From: Hymenobacter sp.
GTDB lineage: Bacteria; Bacteroidota; Bacteroidia; Cytophagales; Hymenobacteraceae
Assembly (NCBI GenBank): GCA_025362615.1
Contig: JANYFQ010000055.1
Location: 1 to 9,695, forward strand
Reading direction: 5' to 3'
Length of the DNA stretch: 9,695 nucleotides
Shown: piece by piece, positions 6,458 through 9,695 of the stretch
How positions within the stretch are numbered: position 1 is the stretch's first letter
How the letters are laid out: each line of letters opens with the position of its first letter
Notes under the pieces: model-generated
What the model saw: only the letters and a program-made list of their open reading frames with translations
Told to the model about the DNA's origin: nothing
The model's database searches: none
Made by a program: the position numbers and the translations under genes

Positions 6458-7585
6458 CTCAAACTGCCGCAAAAACCGCATATCGTTCTCGGTGAACAAG
6501 CGCAGGTCTTTAATTTGGTACTTGAGCATAGCAATGCGCTCGATGCCCATGCCCCAGGCGTAACCGGAATACTTTTCGGGGTCGATTTTCACGTTTTCCA
6601 GCACGGCGGGGTCCACCATGCCGCAACCGCCGATTTCGACCCAGCCCGAGTATTTGCAGATGTTGCAGCCCGCGCCCTTGCAGATGAGGCAGGTAATGTC
6701 AATCTCGGCGCTCGGCTCGGTAAAGGGAAAAAAGCTGGGGCGAAAGCGGATGTCGATACCAACCCCAAACAACTCTTTTACAAAGTAATACACCGTTTGT
6801 TTGAGGTCGGCGAAGCTCACGTTTTCGTCGATGAAAATGCCTTCAATCTGGTGAAACATCATGTGCGCCCGCGCCGAAATGGCCTCGTTGCGAAACACCC
6901 GGCCCGGCATGACGCGGCGGATGGGCAGCGGCTCGTTTTCCATCACCCGCACCTGCACGGTGGAGGTGTGGGTTCTTAACAATGAGTGCTTTCCGCTCAA
7001 TGAGTGAGTGAGTGAATGAGTGGATGAGTGAATGGGATTGGTGTCATCAGCGCCTTCACTCATTTGCTCATTCACTCCTTCACTCATTGTAACTCCTTCA
7101 CCCATTGTTAAAAAAAATGTGTCCTGCATATCCCGCGCCGGGTGGTTTTCGGGGAAGTTGAGGGCCGTGAAGTTGTGCCAGTCGTCTTCAATTTCGGGGC
7201 CTTCGGCGACGGCGAAGCCGATGCGGCCGAAGATGCGGAGCATTTCTTCGCGCACCAGATTGAGCGGGTGGCGGGTGCCGAGGGTGTGCGGCACGGGCGG
7301 CAGGGTGTAGTCGAAACCAGGGGCGACGGCGGGGTCGGCGGGGGCGGTTTCGGGGCGGGCGGCGGCTTCGTCGTGGCGGGTTTGGGCGGCTTGCTTGAGG
7401 GCGTTGAGCTGCTGGCCCACGGCGCGGCGCTCGGCGGCGGGCACGGTTTTGAGTTGGTCGAAAAGGTCGGCCAGGCGGCCTTTGCGGCCCATGTAGGCAA
7501 TGCGGAACTGGTCGAGGGCGGCGGGGGTGGCCAGGTCGGCGGCGGCGATTTCGGCCGCGAGGGCGGCGATGGACTCGTGGAGCAT
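6446..7585 (-). CDS. pheS: Phenylalanyl-tRNA synthetase alpha subunit, with an in-frame palindromic insertion
   Basis: PheS is the catalytic subunit of the alpha2-beta2 enzyme that charges tRNA-Phe. The 379-residue protein has an N-terminal coiled-coil, tRNA-binding region (about 1-85). The class II catalytic core then follows: motif 1 around HPLNLVREEMLRIFG (106-120), motif 2 around GRVFRNE (228-234), and motif 3 GMGIERIAML (345-354, R350). The family's Cys-rich loop is present (C299, C302, C307, C310), as is FHQIEG (244-249). Between DTFF (155-158) and LLRTHTS (202-208) there are 43 residues, where I expect about 7-8. This extra stretch coincides with a palindromic DNA element. The ATG at 7585 gives a normal N-terminus and sits 5 nt after a -7 box. 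The frame stays open upstream to 7960, but only antisense to another gene. pheT is not in the window. Confidence 0.95.
   Translation of the reverse strand: MLHESIAALAAEIAAADLATPAALDQFRIAYMGRKGRLADLFDQLKTVPAAERRAVGQQLNALKQAAQTRHDEAAARPETAPADPAVAPGFDYTLPPVPHTLGTRHPLNLVREEMLRIFGRIGFAVAEGPEIEDDWHNFTALNFPENHPARDMQDTFFLTMGEGVTMSEGVNEQMSEGADDTNPIHSSTHSLTHSLSGKHSLLRTHTSTVQVRVMENEPLPIRRVMPGRVFRNEAISARAHMMFHQIEGIFIDENVSFADLKQTVYYFVKELFGVGIDIRFRPSFFPFTEPSAEIDITCLICKGAGCNICKYSGWVEIGGCGMVDPAVLENVKIDPEKYSGYAWGMGIERIAMLKYQIKDLRLFTENDMRFLRQFESLI
6976..7111. repeat. 136-nt palindromic element inside pheS
   Basis: The outer arms TTAACAATGAGTG (6976-6988) and its complement (7099-7111) match at 12 of 13 positions. 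The inner arms (6998-7035 and 7053-7089) are another long near-complementary pair built from ATGAGTGA-type words, around a 17-nt spacer (7036-7052). On the minus strand the element encodes PheS residues 159-203 without a stop. The product is low in complexity: MSEG and THSL/HSL words, rich in Ser, Gly, Glu and His. The word usage differs sharply from the GC-rich core on both sides. It is best explained as a dispersed palindromic repeat inserted in frame; the insertion event is inferred. Confidence 0.8.
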
Positions 7586-7590
7586 GGACG

Positions 7591-7598
7591 CAAAGTTA
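7591..7598 (-). promoter_or_regulatory. Bacteroidota-type -7 box of pheS
   Basis: The minus strand reads TAACTTTG, an exact match to the Bacteroidota consensus TAnnTTTG, ending 5 nt before the pheS ATG. Transcription should then start at or very near the ATG, implying a leaderless or nearly leaderless message. I see no good -33 TTG element upstream; the region is almost pure G and C. Confidence 0.5.
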
Positions 7599-7641
7599 CG
7601 GCCGGGGCGTACCGGGGCGGCCGGGTTTGCGTATGCACCGG

Positions 7642-7668
7642 GCGGCGGGCCGCTGGTTGGCCCGCCGC
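7642..7668. promoter_or_regulatory. GC-rich hairpin in the pheS / proline-rich gene divergent region
   Basis: A perfect 10-bp stem (7642-7651 with 7659-7668) has a 7-nt loop. It ends 29 nt before the ATG at 7698, so it would lie in the 5' leader of the plus-strand gene if transcription starts upstream of it. It also lies beyond the pheS -7 box. Function is unknown. The surrounding G+C-rich DNA makes chance pairing fairly easy. Confidence 0.35.
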
Positions 7669-7697
7669 GTTGGCTTTTCACCCCGTTTTCTTCTTCG

Positions 7698-8030
7698 ATG
7701 CGCACCTTACTGCTTGCCCTGCTGGCCCTGACCGTTGCGACGGCGGCCGATGCCCAAACCACCCCGGCCAAAAAGCCGGTGTCCAAAACCAAAACGGCCG
7801 TTCGCCGCCCGGTGCGTACCCGCCGGCCCACCCCGCGCCCGGCCCCGGCAGCGGCCAAAAACACCACCATTGCCCCGCCCGCCAACGCGCCTACCAGCGG
7901 TGCGGGCCAGGGTGCGTATGCCGCCCCCGGAATGCCCATCAACCCCAATTCGGGCCGCAATGTGGGCGACTACAACAGCTCCAAACCCACCCCTAAACCC
8001 GGCTCGACCCTGGGCAGCGGCAAGCGGTAG
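7698..8030 (+). CDS. Small secreted proline-rich basic protein
   Basis: This 110-residue protein has a clear signal peptide: MRT, a Leu/Ala core (residues 4-16) and an ADA cleavage site, with likely cutting after A19. The mature part is of low complexity and basic, rich in Pro, Lys, Arg, Thr and Ala (RRPVRTRRPTPRP at 36-48), then Gly/Asn/Pro-rich (PGMPINPNSGRNVGDYN at 77-93). It has no domain or cysteine that I recognise and is probably unstructured in the periplasm or envelope. The ATG at 7698 is chosen because it begins the signal peptide; the frame stays open upstream to 7500, but only opposite pheS. It is divergent from pheS and followed by a strong hairpin with a T tract. The function is unknown. 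Confidence 0.7.
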   Translation: MRTLLLALLALTVATAADAQTTPAKKPVSKTKTAVRRPVRTRRPTPRPAPAAAKNTTIAPPANAPTSGAGQGAYAAPGMPINPNSGRNVGDYNSSKPTPKPGSTLGSGKR

Positions 8031-8077
8031 AAAAATGGTCGGACGAATCGCCCGAAGGGCTTCGTCCGACTATTTTT
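8031..8077. terminator. Bidirectional intrinsic terminator (REP-like hairpin 1)
   Basis: GTCGGACGAA (8038-8047) pairs with TTCGTCCGAC (8061-8070). A 2-nt bulge (8048-8049) leads to an inner GCCC/GGGC stem closed by a GAA loop. Five A residues (8031-8035) precede it and five T residues (8073-8077) follow it, so it can terminate both the secreted-protein gene, whose stop is at 8028-8030, and read-through from the M16 gene. Confidence 0.8.
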
Positions 8078-8163
8078 CGTTGCGCGGCTCGCGTGATGGC
8101 CGTTCCAGGGCAGCCTACGTCTACTCGTCGGACGAAGCCCTGCGGGCTATTCGTCCGACGAGT
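8038..8163. repeat. Inverted pair of REP-like hairpins (REPIN-like element)
   Basis: Hairpin 1 (8038-8070) and hairpin 2 (8123-8163, 14-bp outer stem) are mirror copies. The reverse complement of 8128-8160 matches 8038-8070 at 31 of 33 positions, including the asymmetric 2-nt bulge at the same place. They are separated by about 50 nt of unrelated sequence. Two REP sequences facing each other in a gap between convergent genes is the known layout of REPIN elements, which are moved in trans by RAYT transposases. No RAYT gene lies in the window. Confidence 0.75.
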
Positions 8164-8167
8164 GCCC

Positions 8168-9409
8168 TTACGCCGCTACGGCTTCGTAGTATAGCGTGCT
8201 GCAATTCTCGGGGCGCAGCACCAGTTCGGCGGCTTCGCGGACTTGCGGCACGGTCACGGCCTGAATGCGGCGGCTTTCGTCGTTCACCAAATTTACGTCA
8301 CCGATGATTTTGGCGTAAGCCAGGCCCAGGGCGCGGTTGAGGAGGTCTATTTCGCCAAAAACCAGGCTGCTTTCGGCCTGGTTTTTTACTTTTTCCAACT
8401 CGTGCGCGTCCACGTCGGCGGCCCGAAATTCGGCTACCACGGCTTCCACGGCGGCATCGGCGGCTTCGAGCGACACGCCCGCGTTGAGCTTGCCGCTGAC
8501 GACGAGCAAACCCGCATCGAGCGAGCCCGACACGCTGGCCGAAATGTTGTTGAACAAGGCCAATTCCTTGACCAGCCGCTGGTGCAGGCGCGAAGATTTG
8601 CCCCGGCCCAGCACGTCGCTCAACAAGTCCACGGCGTAGTAGCGCTCGTCGGGGCGGGCGGGCATATGGTAGGCTTTGTAGAGGGCCGAGAGCGGCACCG
8701 GGGCCGTAGCCGTGGCGCGGCGCGGGGCGGTTTGGGGCGGCTCGGCCGGAAGCTGGCGCTCGTAGCGGGGGCCGCCAGCAATGGGGCCGAACCATTTTTC
8801 GGCCAGGCGTTGGGCCTCGGCGGCGGTTACGGCCCCGGCCACGACGAGCACGGCGTTTTGGGGGGCGTAATGCTTGGCAAAAAAGGCCCGCACGTCGTCC
8901 ATAACGGCGTTTTCGATGTGCGCAATTTCCTTGCCGATGGTATTCCACTGGTACGGATGCACCTGGTAGGCGAGGGGCTTGAGCTTGAGCCACACGTCGC
9001 CGTAGGGCTGGTTGAGGTAGGTTTGCTTGAACTCCTCGACCACGACTTTGCGCTGCACGTCAAGGCCGTTTTCGGAGAAAGCCAGGTTGAGCATCCGGTC
9101 GCTTTCGAGCCAGAAGCCGGTTTCGAGATTGGCCGTCGGCAGGGTGAGATAGTAGTTGGTTACGTCGCTGCTGGTGAAGGCGTTATTCTCGCCGCCCACC
9201 CGCTGCAACGGCTCGTCGTAGCTCGGAATATTGACCGAGCCGCTGAACATGAGGTGCTCGAACAAGTGGGCGAAGCCGGTGTGCTCGGCGTCCTCGTCGC
9301 GGCTGCCCACGTCGTACATCACGTTGAGGACGGCCATGGGCGTGGTAAAATCTTCGTGAACGATGCAACGCAGGCCGTTGGCTAGGGTAAATTCGGTGAA
9401 GGTTATCAT
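8168..9409 (-). CDS. M16 family zinc metallopeptidase
   Basis: This 413-residue single-unit M16 peptidase carries the inverted zinc motif HLFEH (H48, E51, H52). The likely third ligand is E126 in VVVEEF, followed by the NQPYG segment (133-137). GGENNAFTSSDVTNYY (72-87) is the usual substrate-cleft region, and LGRGKSSRLHQRLV lies in the second half. Both the catalytic N-terminal half and the second M16 domain are present. I see no clear signal peptide, so it may be cytoplasmic, though M16 proteins of Bacteroidota vary. M16 enzymes often work with a second, inactive M16 subunit encoded next door; none is in the window. The start is ATG at 9407-9409 and the stop is TAA. The stop lies 4 nt from REP-like hairpin 2. 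Confidence 0.93.
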   Translation of the reverse strand: MITFTEFTLANGLRCIVHEDFTTPMAVLNVMYDVGSRDEDAEHTGFAHLFEHLMFSGSVNIPSYDEPLQRVGGENNAFTSSDVTNYYLTLPTANLETGFWLESDRMLNLAFSENGLDVQRKVVVEEFKQTYLNQPYGDVWLKLKPLAYQVHPYQWNTIGKEIAHIENAVMDDVRAFFAKHYAPQNAVLVVAGAVTAAEAQRLAEKWFGPIAGGPRYERQLPAEPPQTAPRRATATAPVPLSALYKAYHMPARPDERYYAVDLLSDVLGRGKSSRLHQRLVKELALFNNISASVSGSLDAGLLVVSGKLNAGVSLEAADAAVEAVVAEFRAADVDAHELEKVKNQAESSLVFGEIDLLNRALGLAYAKIIGDVNLVNDESRRIQAVTVPQVREAAELVLRPENCSTLYYEAVAA

Positions 9410-9415
9410 TTTTTA

Positions 9416-9547
9416 AATTGCTTAATTGTTGAATTGCTAAATTGTTTGACGTTTTGGGTTGATGGAGTAGTGTGGGGTTTTTTGCGGTAACTTACGAAGC
9501 GGTTGCAGTTGTTGAACGGTTTTCAACAATTCAACCGGTAAGCAATT
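9416..9547. repeat. AT-rich octamer repeats and split inverted repeat upstream of the M16 gene
   Basis: Four degenerate tandem octamers of the form ATTGYTDA run from 9417 to 9448, beginning 8 nt upstream of the M16 ATG. Part of this sequence recurs inverted. AATTGCTT (9416-9423) pairs with AAGCAATT (9540-9547), and AATTGTTGAA (9424-9433) pairs with TTCAACAATT (9522-9531), with 8 extra nt in the right arm. A tight hairpin with an 8-bp stem (9509-9516 with 9522-9529) lies inside. The element occupies the M16 gene's presumed promoter and leader. Confidence 0.6.
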
Positions 9548-9695
9548 AACCGCTAATACGCGGCGGCGGTTGGCGCGGGGCTGTGCCCCGTGCCGCAGTG
9601 CCGCCGGCTTCCGGCCGGCAATCGTTGAACGATAATCGCCCCACGATTTCGGCCTGGGGTGCGGGTTCAAAACCCCCAGCACTTCGGCACGGGGC
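9548..9695. other. GC-rich hairpin cluster, no gene seen
   Basis: I see no convincing coding region here. Structures are a 10-bp stem with a TGT loop and one wobble (9572-9581 with 9585-9594), a 5-bp stem (9603-9607 with 9611-9615), a 13-nt palindrome ATCGTTGAACGAT (9621-9633), and a stem GGGTT/AACCC (9663-9675). An 11-nt perfect inverted repeat, GCCCCGTGCCG (9585-9595) and its complement at 9685-9695, extends imperfectly to 20 nt. The right arm touches the window edge, so the element may continue outside. Confidence 0.45.

Noticed and set aside
6998..7089. A CRISPR-like array suggested by regular ATGAGTGA repeats.
   Set aside because: The repeats are short and degenerate and are arranged as one palindrome without unique spacers; they lie in the pheS coding frame.
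7586..7960. N-terminal extension of PheS by 125 residues to an upstream start.
   Set aside because: The family N-terminus begins at the ATG at 7585, a -7 box lies just upstream of that ATG, and the extension is antisense to the secreted-protein gene.
8243..9385. A 380-residue plus-strand open frame opposite the M16 peptidase gene.
   Set aside because: It lies antisense to a clear HxxEH peptidase and has no recognisable domain; the Gly/Val/His-rich composition is typical of antisense frames.
9437..9682. An 81-residue minus-strand frame at the right edge.
   Set aside because: It runs through the inverted repeats and hairpins and shows no domain or signal; it is more likely repeat-derived chance coding.
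9661..9695. A T-arm-like sequence (GGGTTCAAAACCC) suggesting a tRNA end.
   Set aside because: The stem and loop do not fit a T arm properly, and no anticodon arm, D arm or acceptor partner is present nearby.

Overview
The window looks like the chromosome of a GC-rich Bacteroidota bacterium, most likely Hymenobacter or a close relative. The evidence is a bacillithiol gene (bshC) together with Hymenobacter-like Uma2, M16 and DUF2157 proteins, a lack of clear Shine-Dalgarno sites, and a Bacteroidota-type -7 box (TAACTTTG) in front of pheS. No rRNA, tRNA, CRISPR array, phage gene or transposase gene was seen. The placement rests on recognition of sequence features, not on a search.

Layout. A plus-strand DUF2157-type membrane protein (278-1510) converges on, and overlaps the tail of, a long minus-strand block. 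Read in its own direction, that block is pheS (7585-6446), a Uma2-type nuclease gene (6331-5708), rimO (5618-4302), bshC (4208-2652), a small membrane-anchored protein of unknown function (2655-2044) and a 5-formyltetrahydrofolate cyclo-ligase (2090-1470). The last three genes overlap and are probably translationally coupled. Divergent from pheS is a small secreted proline-rich basic protein (7698-8030). It converges on an M16 zinc peptidase (9409-8168).

The genes are mostly housekeeping: phenylalanyl-tRNA charging, ribosomal protein S12 methylthiolation, bacillithiol synthesis, folate salvage and proteolysis. They form no single pathway.

The unusual content is the repeats. Almost every gap holds a palindromic or inverted-repeat element of about 70-140 nt, and they fall into several unrelated sequence families. 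The most striking is a 136-nt palindrome lying in frame inside pheS, where it encodes residues 159-203 between the DTFF and LLRTHTS segments of the catalytic domain. The Uma2 gene is bracketed by inverted copies of a 40-nt repeat, one of which supplies the PheS C-terminus and stop. A pair of mirrored REP-like hairpins (REPIN-like) sits between the convergent proline-rich and M16 genes. A 17-bp palindrome with a T tract lies in the rimO-bshC gap. No new multi-gene defence or metabolic system is visible; the repeat elements are the part most worth following up.
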